From UBA5070 sp035352895 (lineage in GTDB: Bacteria > Fibrobacterota > Fibrobacteria > UBA5070): DNA of 64,000 nucleotides. The DNA is taken from positions 22,229-86,228 of the forward strand of contig DAOPYN010000012.1 in assembly GCA_035352895.1 (NCBI GenBank). The letters are read 5' to 3'. Positions within the stretch are counted from its first letter, which is position 1; each line of letters begins with the position of its first letter. Both the position numbers and the translations under genes were made by a program. Under the pieces are notes generated by a model. That model saw only the letters and a program-made list of their open reading frames with translations. It ran no database searches and was not told where the DNA came from. Below, piece after piece: positions 16,566 through 25,046 of this stretch.

Positions 16566-17635
16566 GGCTCGTTTCCGATCGTATCCGCCTTTGCTGTATG
16601 GCCTGATCCATTATAATATGCGGCGTCCAGTCCCGACCGCAGGCGAATCCATTCCGCGATCCGGACGGCCACCACGTCGGGGGACGTGCCCGGCGGCGAT
16701 GTTCTGCGGGGAACGCGTCCGGTCCAGACCTCCGGCACTCCCATCCGGTGGGCTTCCTCGACGTCGTGTCCGGGTGCCACCCAGCAGAATCGCGCCCGGG
16801 AAAGCCACGGACCGGTCTCGCCGAAGGTGGTGGAAATCCGGACCTGTCCGGGGCCGGGAGTGGTTTCCACGGTGTACAGCCCCGCCAAGCGAGCCGCCAG
16901 GCGGTGCAGCCGCACGCGGTGGGGGCGGCGGGGAAACCAGAGCCATCCGTCCCGGGGCCGGGAACGCGCGAGCTGGACCACGGAGGCGAGATCCCGCAGG
17001 TGGAAGGAGACCGCGGCGGACAGGGGAGCTTCCCGGAGGGTCGGTGGGGCGGGGGGATGGCCCGCCCATTTCAGGGAGGTTCCCGCGGCGACCCTCGCGA
17101 AGCCCAGCCGTTCCACGGCCCCCACGTAGGTGACGGAATCCGTCCAGACCTGGTCCACCGTCCGGGTCCATCCCGGGAAGAGCCGGGTGAACCGCCGCCA
17201 GCGTTCCATCGAAGCCCGCGAGCAGCGCAGCGCGGCGAAGGCGACGGGAACGGAACGCCGTTGCAGGGCTTGGAGGGCGCAGGGCCAGGCCTCTGATTCC
17301 AGGAAGACCGCGACCGCGACCCTGCGTTGGTCCAGGAACCGTTCCACCGAGACGGGCTCGTCCAGGGGGAGGAGGAACGCCGGGTGTCCGGTGCGGGCCA
17401 GGCGCTCCATTCCCGCGCGGGTGGTGGCCGTGAGAGTGAGGGGGAAGCCAGTGGGCAGGAACCGGAGCAGGGCCACCAGCCCCTTCGCCTCGCCGATGGA
17501 GGCCGCGTGCAGCCACGCGGTGGGGCCCGGGGCGACGGCCCAGGGACCTCTCCGGGCGGAGCCCACCACCCATGCCATCGCTCGAGCCACGACGCCCAGA
17601 GACCGGTACCAGACGGGAAGCGGGAAGCTCACCAT
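16562..17635 (-). CDS. waaA: 3-deoxy-D-manno-octulosonic acid (Kdo) transferase
   Basis: 357 residues, somewhat shorter than the usual 420 or so. WaaA adds Kdo from CMP-Kdo to lipid A at the inner membrane. The N-terminal membrane stretch is followed by the GT30 motif WLHAASIGEAKGL with the catalytic Glu, then LTLTATTRAGMERL, VAVFLESEAWPC and a C-terminal domain with FGETGPWLSRARFCWV. ATG 17635 overlaps the upstream methyltransferase stop (ATGGTGA). It shows that the organism makes lipid A/LPS. Confidence 0.85.
   Translation of the reverse strand: MVSFPLPVWYRSLGVVARAMAWVVGSARRGPWAVAPGPTAWLHAASIGEAKGLVALLRFLPTGFPLTLTATTRAGMERLARTGHPAFLLPLDEPVSVERFLDQRRVAVAVFLESEAWPCALQALQRRSVPVAFAALRCSRASMERWRRFTRLFPGWTRTVDQVWTDSVTYVGAVERLGFARVAAGTSLKWAGHPPAPPTLREAPLSAAVSFHLRDLASVVQLARSRPRDGWLWFPRRPHRVRLHRLAARLAGLYTVETTPGPGQVRISTTFGETGPWLSRARFCWVAPGHDVEEAHRMGVPEVWTGRVPRRTSPPGTSPDVVAVRIAEWIRLRSGLDAAYYNGSGHTAKADTIGNEP
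16610..16615 (-). promoter_or_regulatory. Perfect TATAAT box inside the 3' end of waaA
   Basis: The - strand reads ATATTATAAT at 16619-16610, 45 bases before the cyclase ATG, in otherwise very GC-rich DNA. It could be the -10 of an internal promoter for the cyclase and rarA. No convincing -35 was found, so confidence is low. Confidence 0.25.
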
Positions 17636-18123
17636 CCGGCCAGGATCCAGGCCAGAAGAGGGGGGGCCACGGATGCCCACTCCGAACCCCAACGGCCAGT
17701 GCGGGCATCCAGCGGAGCCTCCCTCGGTGCGGCGTTCGATCGTCGCAACAGCAGGCTCTCCGACCGGGCCAGTACGGTGTACAGGAGCAGGGGACCGGTC
17801 AGCGACGCAGCCAGGGCGATGGGCCGGTTTCCCCAAAGGCGCCAGGCCAGGCCGGCGATCACCAGGAGATTGGCGGTGTACAGGGGATGGGGCAGGAATC
17901 GGTAGGGGCCGCCCGTCGCGCGGTAGGGAGCCACCATGGTGCGGCCGCGGGTGTGCGATCCCGCGTGGCGCCGTGCCCACAGGCGCAGGAACAGTCCGAG
18001 GGCCACCGGCGCCAGGGTGGCCGGACCACCTCCGGGAGCGGCCAACGGCCAGGCCGCCCAGACCACGGCCAGGCACCAGAGCGCGATCAGTTCGCCGCGC
18101 AGGCGGTATAGGAAGGCGGTCAA
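17629..18123 (-). CDS. Membrane methyltransferase of the isoprenylcysteine/phospholipid methyltransferase type
   Basis: 164 residues with about four membrane segments. The signature GGPYRFLPHPLYTANLL is the 'GPY.x.RHP.Y' motif of ICMT/PEMT-like enzymes, which use SAM to methylate small or lipid substrates within the membrane; the last helix carries a Glu in ARSESLLLRR. TTG 18123 is chosen because it overlaps the ABC transporter stop as TTGA and keeps the first helix. The next ATG (MVAPYR) would remove it. Substrate unknown; the setting between an ABC transporter and waaA suggests an envelope lipid. Confidence 0.7.
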   Translation of the reverse strand: MTAFLYRLRGELIALWCLAVVWAAWPLAAPGGGPATLAPVALGLFLRLWARRHAGSHTRGRTMVAPYRATGGPYRFLPHPLYTANLLVIAGLAWRLWGNRPIALAASLTGPLLLYTVLARSESLLLRRSNAAPREAPLDARTGRWGSEWASVAPPLLAWILAGW

Positions 18124-19571
18124 ATCCCGACCGCCGTGATGCTCGGTCCGCGCGCGTCGGACGGAGACAGGAGAGGACCGGGGCGGAAGAAGGAGGGAAT
18201 GTCCGGTTGCGCCCACAGCGCCCAGGCGCCCGATCGGCGTGCGAGGACCTCCAGCAGGATCCGTTCCCCTTCGTCCCGGGGCAGGGCGGAGAGGGGCTCG
18301 TCCAGGAGCCAACCTCCATACGGACGGGCCACCATGGCCAGGAGGGCCAGGCGGGTGCGCTGGCCTCTGGACAGGAATTGACCTCCCTGAGGGATGGGCC
18401 GGTTCCAGTCCAGCGCGGAGGGGACTCCTTGGGGGAAGAGGAGGCCCACCAAACCGTCCAGGGATTCCGCCGTGGGCCGATCCACGCCTGTCCAGAGCGC
18501 CGGAGTCAACGGAGGCAGTATCGTTTCCTGGGCGAGGTGGAACACCCTGCGAGGTCCCTCCAACTCTCCGCGGCGAACCTGCAACCTGCCGGAGAGGACG
18601 GCCAGGAGGGTGGACTTGCCCGACCCGTTGGGGCCGTGGACCACGGCCATCGCGCCGGGTTCCAGCCGCAATCCCATCCCTGCGAGGATGGCCGGCCCGC
18701 GACCCCAGCCCGCTTCCAGGGATCTGGCCACCAGAGCGCCGGTTCCGGACGGTTTCCTGGGTCCGGGGCCGCCGCCGATGGGCCGCGACCATACCTGGAG
18801 TGCCTTCTGGAGAGCCGGATGCAATCGACCCGCCTCCCGAACGGGCCGGTAGATCAGAAGGCAGATTCCCAGGAACGACACCAGGGTGCCCGCATCCATC
18901 CGTCCCAGGCTCCACCCGACGATGGCCGCGGCTCCCAACGACCAACCCGCCAGATGGGCCCCGGCTTCGCCTGCGACCGTCCAGGCGGCGTGCAGTCGGG
19001 CGCGTGCCCAGCGTCGGGCCTGCCAGCCGGCGTGGGAGCTCCGTCGCTGTCGGGCCACGTGGCCGCTCCAGCCGCTGGGGAGCGCTTCGGGAAGGGAGCG
19101 ATGCGCCCATTCCTCCAGGGCGTCCTGTTCCTTGGCCTGACGGGTTTCCTCCTTGGCCAGGATCCGTGTCCGACGCGATCGGGCCTTGGCCAGGGCGGCG
19201 AGTCCACCGGCACAGGCCAGAACGGCCAGCGTGATCCATGGAGCCAGCCAGACCAGCAGGGGCAGGCACAGGGCCAGGGTGGCCAGGGCGGATCGTGATT
19301 CCACCGCCGAGCGGGTTCCCGATTCGATCCACTCCCTGGCTTCCCTGCTGTGCCAGGATCCGGTGTCGGCATCGGCTTGCGACCACACCCGGCGGTGGCT
19401 GTCGAGTCCGGATCGGAGGGCCAATCGCTCCCTGGAAAGGTCGCGACGCCACGACAGGACCACCCGTGCGGCAAGAAGTCCCGCCAAGCCGGCGAGCCAG
19501 ATTCGCGGGGCCGAGGTGGTCGCCCGCTTGAGCCAAAGGCCCAATCCAGCCTCCGATGCGGCCACGGACAA
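18120..19571 (-). CDS. ABC transporter, fused membrane and ATPase domains
   Basis: 483 residues from TTG 19571. About 280 residues of membrane domain are followed by an ATPase with Walker A HGPNGSGKST, signature LSRGQRTRLALL and Walker B WLLDEPLSAL; the layout recalls CydC/CydD-like exporters. No half-transporter partner lies alongside, so it is probably a homodimer. The first membrane helix appears to extend upstream of the TTG. In frame, CTG 19637 has GGAGGA seven bases before it and no ATG, GTG or TTG lies between, so the true start may be that CTG. Substrate unknown. Confidence 0.8.
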   Translation of the reverse strand: MSVAASEAGLGLWLKRATTSAPRIWLAGLAGLLAARVVLSWRRDLSRERLALRSGLDSHRRVWSQADADTGSWHSREAREWIESGTRSAVESRSALATLALCLPLLVWLAPWITLAVLACAGGLAALAKARSRRTRILAKEETRQAKEQDALEEWAHRSLPEALPSGWSGHVARQRRSSHAGWQARRWARARLHAAWTVAGEAGAHLAGWSLGAAAIVGWSLGRMDAGTLVSFLGICLLIYRPVREAGRLHPALQKALQVWSRPIGGGPGPRKPSGTGALVARSLEAGWGRGPAILAGMGLRLEPGAMAVVHGPNGSGKSTLLAVLSGRLQVRRGELEGPRRVFHLAQETILPPLTPALWTGVDRPTAESLDGLVGLLFPQGVPSALDWNRPIPQGGQFLSRGQRTRLALLAMVARPYGGWLLDEPLSALPRDEGERILLEVLARRSGAWALWAQPDIPSFFRPGPLLSPSDARGPSITAVGI

Positions 19572-19651
19572 GGCCCAGAGCCCCGAAAGATGCCAGGCGC
19601 GCCGGTCGCGGACCCAAGGTGGCGGGAGAAGGTACAGGGGCGCTTCCTCCG

Positions 19652-20227
19652 CTACCGCAGCATGGACGGGATGCGCGCCGCCAGGGAGTCCACAAGTCCG
19701 GTGTCCGAGGTGCCGGACCGGAGAGCGGCCAGGGTGGCCTGGAGGATCTCCACCGCCTCGGCGGAATCCAGGCTCGCGGTGCTGATGGTGAATGGAAGTC
19801 CGGCGCTGTCCAGGTGGCTGCGGTAGATGATCCTGCAGCCCACCAGATTCAGGTATGACAGGTGCGTCGCGGCCGATCCGACCAGTGCCTGGCCGGCCTG
19901 ATCTCCCGATCGACGCCGCGCCGAATCGAACCGGCCGACACCCACCCGGAGCCGGGATTCCAGACGGTCGGACAATTTACGGCAAGCACGGGCGTCGGCC
20001 AGATCCCGGGCCAGCCACGGATCGGATGCCGCGGCCGTGCCGGTCTCCTGCAGGCGCCGGTCCATGGGGAAAGCGGGGGGGATGGCATAGGGGGGTGTAT
20101 TCAATACCAGCGGGGCGCAGGAGCTGAACGCGCACCACAAGACCAAGCTCCCCAAAAGCGAAAGAATCAGGAGGCGTGTCCTCCTGATTCTTGAGGATCC
20201 CGCGGTTTGAGCGGGATCTGCGATCAA
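19652..20227 (-). CDS. Putative lipoprotein of unknown function
   Basis: 191 residues from TTG 20227, which overlaps the stop of the ATPase gene as TTGA. The N terminus has basic residues (RIRRTR), then a hydrophobic stretch and a lipobox-like FSSC, giving a lipoprotein signal of about 37 residues. The mature part is rich in short helices (LARDLADARACRKLSDRLES) and is not recognised. Shorter starts inside the signal sequence (several TTG codons) cannot be excluded. A perfect hairpin lies within the signal-peptide codons. Confidence 0.6.
   Translation of the reverse strand: MIADPAQTAGSSRIRRTRLLILSLLGSLVLWCAFSSCAPLVLNTPPYAIPPAFPMDRRLQETGTAAASDPWLARDLADARACRKLSDRLESRLRVGVGRFDSARRRSGDQAGQALVGSAATHLSYLNLVGCRIIYRSHLDSAGLPFTISTASLDSAEAVEILQATLAALRSGTSDTGLVDSLAARIPSMLR
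20162..20192 (-). repeat. Perfect 13-bp hairpin at the start of the lipoprotein gene
   Basis: AAGAATCAGGAGG (20162-20174) is exactly complementary to 20180-20192 around a 5-base loop. Read on the - strand it hides an AGGAGG. It could be an intrinsic terminator (TTTCGCTTTT follows on the - strand) or a translational control element within the signal-peptide codons. Confidence 0.6.
20196..20218 (-). repeat. Second inverted repeat next to the 13-bp hairpin
   Basis: GATCCCGC (20196-20203) pairs with GCGGGATC (20211-20218) over a 7-base loop. Together with the next hairpin downstream it forms two stem-loops in tandem just after the stop of the ATPase gene. Confidence 0.45.
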
Positions 20228-21885
20228 TCCTCGTCCTCGGCTTCTCCGCTTCCGGCCTTCATGCGCGTCCAGAGGGCCCAGGATTCGCGTCCGGTGGGGA
20301 AGGCCAGGTCGTGTCCCACGGCGTGTCCCCACGGGTCGGCGGCCAACCGGCGCTCGTCCAGGTAGGCCACCAAGCCTTTGCGGGTGGGCGGAAGGTTCCG
20401 GTCGCGGCAGTGGCGCATCCACTGGCACAGCAAGTGGGCGGCGCCACGCAGGGTGTCGTCGGAGGCGAAGCGTCGGGGCAGACGGGATTCCGCTGCCTTG
20501 GCGAAGCGCACAATGCCGTCTTGGACCTTGAGTTTGGTGGCAGGGACGGAGGCGAGCTCCTTCCACTGTTCCATGAGTTGATCGCCCAGCACGACATCCC
20601 AATCGCAAGCGGGAGGCTTCTCGCCGGCGACCGGAGCCACGGTACGGGCTTTGGCGGTGGCGTCCTGGGGCTGGAAGCGCGCGAGCACCATCACTTGATC
20701 CGCCACGGACAACCACTGCGAGGAGGCACCTGCCACCACCACCATGGACACGCCGCGTGCGTCGAGTTCGGCGCAACGGTCGGCCAGGGGGACCACCGAT
20801 TCGCCTTCCGGCAGCAGCCGGGAAATGATCGGATCGCGGGTGAGGAAGTTGGCCGCGGAGGCATCCTCGTCGATCAGCAATAGTTCGGAACCGCAGGCGA
20901 GCGATTCCACCAGGTTGGCAGCCTGCGATGTTGCGCCCGAGGCTTCGTCCACGGAAAAGCGGGACGGATCCTGTCCCGGCAGGCGGCGGAAGAACGGCGA
21001 GAGGTCGCAGGTTCCCACCCGGCGGTCCTCCTCCACCGTGACGGTTTCCGTCCGGCGGGTGGAACAGGCGAGGGCAAGACCGTCGGAGGGACCGACATCC
21101 GCGCGGCAGGTTTCCAGGGCTTCCAGGAAGGTGGTCTTGCCGTGGAAGGCCGATCCCACCAGGACGGTGACGCCCTTGCGGATGGCAAGCCCGGAGAGGG
21201 TGGATCCGTCGGCCAGGCTCAGGGTGGTGGAGAGCTCCGCCGGAAGCGCTAGCCTCACGGCCTTCGGGGATGCCGCGCCCGATTCCTCGCGACGCACGCA
21301 GGAGCCTTCCGGCAGGAAGGCCACGATGCCGGAAGCGGACATGGCTTCGCGAACCATCTGCCGCTTGCGCAGGTGCTGTGCCAGCTCCAGGATCCGCTCG
21401 CGGGTGACTCCGTTGGCGATGTCCAGGGCCAAGGCGGGCAGGCGGTTGGCCAGCACCTCGGCGACGGGCTCGGCCAGGATCCGCCGATTCTGGGCGGGAA
21501 ACGCGTAGGAGAAGCGCAGCGTGAGGAGCTTGCCCATCTGGGCGGCGGAACGGGGGCGTATGGTGGCGTCGGGGCGCGCGGTGCGCAGCCGTCCACCGCC
21601 ACCGTCGCCGGCGGGAAGCGATTCCTCCGGGAGGCGGCGGGCGAATTCGCGCAGGAAGAGGTCTTCCATGGCCAACCGCTCGAATGCGTCCTGGGGCAGG
21701 GCGAGGTTGGGATGGAACTGGGGGGGGAGCTCCAGATGCAACCTGGACGCGTTCGCGTAGGGATCCCCTTGGACATGGTCCACCACAAGAGCCATGTCGC
21801 GATCGGCGTGGTCGCCGTAGATCCTCCGGAGCTGCCCGTAGGGCTTGCCGTCCAGGTCGTGCAGAAGCTGAAGCAGACGTCTCAG
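20224..21885 (-). CDS. Predicted ATPase of the ABC class (PF09818-like)
   Basis: About 553 residues. After LDGKPYGQLRRIYG and LVVDHVQGDPYANASRL near the N terminus come VLVGSAFHGKTTFLEAL (P-loop) and DLSPFFRRLPGQD, SGATSQAANLVESL and LLLIDEDASAANFL (Walker B). These match the uncharacterised bacterial 'ABC-class ATPase' family; function unknown. Start: no ATG, GTG or TTG is available between an implausible start deep inside the upstream gene and MALVVDH. CTG 21885 overlaps the upstream stop as CTGA, like other junctions here, and restores the family N terminus. Confidence 0.8.
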   Translation of the reverse strand: MRRLLQLLHDLDGKPYGQLRRIYGDHADRDMALVVDHVQGDPYANASRLHLELPPQFHPNLALPQDAFERLAMEDLFLREFARRLPEESLPAGDGGGGRLRTARPDATIRPRSAAQMGKLLTLRFSYAFPAQNRRILAEPVAEVLANRLPALALDIANGVTRERILELAQHLRKRQMVREAMSASGIVAFLPEGSCVRREESGAASPKAVRLALPAELSTTLSLADGSTLSGLAIRKGVTVLVGSAFHGKTTFLEALETCRADVGPSDGLALACSTRRTETVTVEEDRRVGTCDLSPFFRRLPGQDPSRFSVDEASGATSQAANLVESLACGSELLLIDEDASAANFLTRDPIISRLLPEGESVVPLADRCAELDARGVSMVVVAGASSQWLSVADQVMVLARFQPQDATAKARTVAPVAGEKPPACDWDVVLGDQLMEQWKELASVPATKLKVQDGIVRFAKAAESRLPRRFASDDTLRGAAHLLCQWMRHCRDRNLPPTRKGLVAYLDERRLAADPWGHAVGHDLAFPTGRESWALWTRMKAGSGEAEDED

Positions 21886-22871
21886 AAATTCACCGCCATT
21901 TTCGATTCCATCCCGCCCGGGATGGGGTTGGTTTCCAGGGCGATCCCCGCGCGAGCCGCGGAGGATCGGTTCAAGCGCAGCACGTCCAGCGCCGCGGCCA
22001 GCCGCAGCACCACAAGTGTACCCGCGGCGGAATACAAGGCCACCTGGCTGGCCCGCCAAGTGCGCAGCTGGCTCTCGAAGGAGCGCAGGTGGGCGTCGTT
22101 CTCCGGGTTCTCCCGGCTACCCCAGTCCCAATCGTGCGCGTCGTCGTCGGGGAATTGCCAGGTGGTGGATTTGCCGGACAGGAGCATCGCCTCGTCGTAC
22201 GAGTCGTGTCGGCCGGCTTGGGGGCGACGGCTGCGGTAGTTGCGCATGGCCGTGAGCAGGTCTCGATCCGGATCGCTCCCCAGGGAAGAGCTGGCGTGCC
22301 GGTTGGCGATCTCGGTGGCCGATTCGAGTGAACGGCTCCCCATCTGCCAGGAAACCACCACCGCGGTCAGTCCCAGGAGGTCCAGCGCGTGGTAGACCGG
22401 GGCGCGGGAAGATCGACCGATCCAGCGATGCCCCATGCCGGGAAGCAGGAGCGAAAGGCCCATGGCGCTGGCCGTGGAACGATGCAGCACCGTCGAATCC
22501 GTGCTGGCGAGGCTTCCACCGGTGGGGCCGAAGGGGGAGGGGGGGATCACCAATCCCGGTGCCACGGGGCCGGAGGGACCGATGGGCCCGACCTCCGGCC
22601 GAGCGGGTGGTGGGGGAGGTGGCGGTGGCGTGGGGCCCGCGGGAAGTTCGGGACCCACGGGACCCGCATCCGACACCGGACCGGAAGGGAGCACAGGAGT
22701 GGGATCGGCCACGCTCTTGGTGCTGTCCGGGAGGGCGATTTTGATCGTGTCGGCAAGGGGCTTGGCCAGGGGGGAAGCCACCGCGGTGGAGTCGACAGGG
22801 ATGGTGGGCGCCGCAAGAGAGTCCACTGGACCCGCGGCGATCGCGACCAGGAAGGCGAGGAGGGAACCCAT
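21882..22871 (-). CDS. Secreted/membrane protein with Gly-Pro-rich region and DUF5683-like C-terminal domain
   Basis: 329 residues. Signal peptide (MGSLLAFLVAIAAGP), then about 80 residues of Pro/Gly low-complexity sequence with many GP pairs and a run of Pro, then a membrane part starting ALGLSLLLPGMGH-like (MGLSLLLPGMGHRW) with later helices. The SLLLPG-G segment is shared with the gene upstream, so the two are probably paralogues. ATG 22871 overlaps the upstream stop by one base (TGATG). Function unknown. Confidence 0.75.
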   Translation of the reverse strand: MGSLLAFLVAIAAGPVDSLAAPTIPVDSTAVASPLAKPLADTIKIALPDSTKSVADPTPVLPSGPVSDAGPVGPELPAGPTPPPPPPPPARPEVGPIGPSGPVAPGLVIPPSPFGPTGGSLASTDSTVLHRSTASAMGLSLLLPGMGHRWIGRSSRAPVYHALDLLGLTAVVVSWQMGSRSLESATEIANRHASSSLGSDPDRDLLTAMRNYRSRRPQAGRHDSYDEAMLLSGKSTTWQFPDDDAHDWDWGSRENPENDAHLRSFESQLRTWRASQVALYSAAGTLVVLRLAAALDVLRLNRSSAARAGIALETNPIPGGMESKMAVNF

Positions 22872-24199
22872 CAGAAGGTCCAATCCACTTGACCGCGGGT
22901 GGCGGGCAGGCTTCCGACCCAGGCGAGGCCTCCGTGCACGTGAAGCTCGTCCAGCCAGCTGGTTTCCAAGTGCAGGAGGCGCTTGTTCATCCGGTTTGCG
23001 GTGAGGGCCGCGTCGAAGGCGCTGGCCAGATGGTTGATGACCATGGCTCCCAGGAACCACTTCTGCGTGCGGGCCAGATCGTCCGATTCCTTGCGAAGCG
23101 AAAGGTACTGGTCCCGCATGGCCGATGCGCCCCAGGGGTTGACCACGGTCACCGTCGGATCCTTCTCCAATTCCTGGACTGATTTCACGTACATCTCCAG
23201 GGCGGGGTAGGTCACGGTGTCTGGATTGTCTTCCCAGCCTGGGAGGAATTCCTGGTAGCGACCGATCATGTCCTCGAAATCCTGGCGATTCTTGATGTTG
23301 GCCGCGCGGAAGTCCAGCACCTGCTGCTGGTTCCAGGCTCCGGGATCGGTGGACTTGAATCCGCCCTGGGCGAACTGGGCCAGATGCAGGCCGAAGTCGG
23401 ATCCAGCGGGGTTGTCGCTGCATGCGGTGCGGTTGGGGCTCTCCACTTCGCCGTAGAGGCTCGCGCAATAGGAGGCGCGTTGCGGTGACGAAAACTGTCG
23501 GACCAGGCTACGTCCTGCGGTGTCCGAGTACAGCGCTTCCCAGCGCTTCTCGTATCGCTCCTGGCGCCAATGTGCCGCGGCGAATTCGCGGGCCTGGGTG
23601 GCCTTCTCGCGCGATTGCACCACGGCCACCTGGTACCAGCCGATGCCGATGCCGAGTTCGGCGGCCGCGAACAGTCCCGCCCGCACGTACGAGCCGGTGT
23701 AGATCTGGCCAGCTCCGGGCAGAAGGAGCGAAAAGAAGAATGCCTTGCGCGGCGAGCGGTATCGACGGGCTGCTTCCGGATCCGTCTTGAGCTTGATCTC
23801 CAGCGCCTTGTCCTCGTCGTAGACGGAATCCGGGTCCAGTGCGGTCATGGCGGGAACCGCCACGGCATTCGAGGTTCCGGCGGTGTCGGGGGGAGCCATG
23901 CGTCGCGGAGGCATGCCGTGCATGCGCGACTTCATGTACTCGGCCATGCCGGGAGCCGCGACCGGGGGTTGGGCGGGAGGCGCGGGGACTCCGGGGGTGG
24001 AGGGAACGGTCGCGCTGGCCGAGTCCGGCTTGGCGGCTGCGCTGGCCGTTGTGTCCACCGTTGCGGGACCTCGATCGGAGGGTGCCACGGATGGAGGAGT
24101 TGCGGGGGAGGTGGCCGTGGTATCGGCCACGACGGGTTCGTTGGCGGACACCACCAGAGCGGTTCCGGTGAGGCCCAGCAAGAGAAGGAATCGACGCAT
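22871..24199 (-). CDS. Exported membrane protein, DUF5683-like
   Basis: 442 residues. Signal peptide from MRRFLLLLGLTG, a Thr/Ala/Pro-rich spacer to about residue 130, then RSPRKAFFFSLLLPGAGQIYTG, the recognisable start of the DUF5683-type membrane domain, and about 230 further residues ending in two more hydrophobic segments. ATG 24199 is chosen as the start of a clean signal peptide; an in-frame ATG nine codons upstream exists. Probably cell-envelope; role unknown. Confidence 0.75.
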   Translation of the reverse strand: MRRFLLLLGLTGTALVVSANEPVVADTTATSPATPPSVAPSDRGPATVDTTASAAAKPDSASATVPSTPGVPAPPAQPPVAAPGMAEYMKSRMHGMPPRRMAPPDTAGTSNAVAVPAMTALDPDSVYDEDKALEIKLKTDPEAARRYRSPRKAFFFSLLLPGAGQIYTGSYVRAGLFAAAELGIGIGWYQVAVVQSREKATQAREFAAAHWRQERYEKRWEALYSDTAGRSLVRQFSSPQRASYCASLYGEVESPNRTACSDNPAGSDFGLHLAQFAQGGFKSTDPGAWNQQQVLDFRAANIKNRQDFEDMIGRYQEFLPGWEDNPDTVTYPALEMYVKSVQELEKDPTVTVVNPWGASAMRDQYLSLRKESDDLARTQKWFLGAMVINHLASAFDAALTANRMNKRLLHLETSWLDELHVHGGLAWVGSLPATRGQVDWTF

Positions 24200-24255
24200 G
24201 CTCGGAATGTACCAAGTCCTCGCCATGTGCAGGGGCGTCGCGACGTTCGTTGGGA

Positions 24256-25044
24256 TCAATCGAACCCGAGGACGTGGCGCATGGTGTACAGCCCCGGCGC
24301 CTTGTCCGCGGCCCACACGGCGGCGCGTACCGCGCCGTCGGCGAAGGTGCGGCGGCTTTCGGCGTGGTGGTGGATCTCGATCCGCTCGCCTTCTCCGAAG
24401 AAGTTCACCCAGTGGTCGCCGACCACCGAACCGCCGCGGACGGCGTGGATGCCGATCTCTCCCGCCGGACGAGCTCCGGTGATGCCTTCGCGACCGTGGT
24501 TGGCCACTTGGGAAAGGTCCACTCCTCGCCCCTTGGCCAAGGCGTTGGCGAACATCAGGGCGGTGCCCGAGGGGGCATCCTTCTTGTGCTTGTGGTGGGC
24601 TTCCACGATCTCGGCGTCGTAGGCGGATGCGTCGAGCACCGAGGCTGCCTTCTGGACAAGCTCCAGGAGCAGGTTCACACCCACCGAATAGTTGGCCGCC
24701 GCGACCACGGGAACGTGGCGCGAGGCCTCGCGCAGGGCGTCTTCGCCGGCCGATCCCATGCCGGTGGTGCCGATCACCAGGGGCATGCCGTGCTCGCAGG
24801 CGCCTTGCAGAAGGGAAATGGTGTTTTCGGGACTGGAAAAATCGATGACCACCCGGTGGGGAGCCGCCGATTCCTTCCAGCTTCCGACGACACGTGCCGA
24901 AACGCCATCCACAGGGGAGGGCGTTCCGGCCAAGTCGGGCCGATCGACGAGGCCGACCACCGGTTGCCCGGCGGCCAGCGACGCTTCCTGCAGAGCACGG
25001 CCCATGCGGCCCAGCGCTCCGACGATGATCAGCCCTCGGTCCAT
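24256..25044 (-). CDS. dapB: 4-hydroxy-tetrahydrodipicolinate reductase
   Basis: 262 residues. DapB reduces the dihydrodipicolinate precursor in lysine and diaminopimelate synthesis. NAD(P) loop GALGRMG, VIDFSSPENT, GTTGM and the active-site segment EAHHKHKKDAPSGTA with the catalytic His and Lys are all present. It starts two bases after the rplI stop, so it is probably co-transcribed with the ribosomal protein genes. Confidence 0.96.
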   Translation of the reverse strand: MDRGLIIVGALGRMGRALQEASLAAGQPVVGLVDRPDLAGTPSPVDGVSARVVGSWKESAAPHRVVIDFSSPENTISLLQGACEHGMPLVIGTTGMGSAGEDALREASRHVPVVAAANYSVGVNLLLELVQKAASVLDASAYDAEIVEAHHKHKKDAPSGTALMFANALAKGRGVDLSQVANHGREGITGARPAGEIGIHAVRGGSVVGDHWVNFFGEGERIEIHHHAESRRTFADGAVRAAVWAADKAPGLYTMRHVLGFD

Positions 25045-25046
25045 CC

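Noticed and set aside
14079..16616. An 845-codon open frame on the + strand opposite the cyclase and rarA
   Set aside because: It is the GC-rich antisense shadow of two well-recognised genes; its translation is rich in His, Gly and Val without domains.
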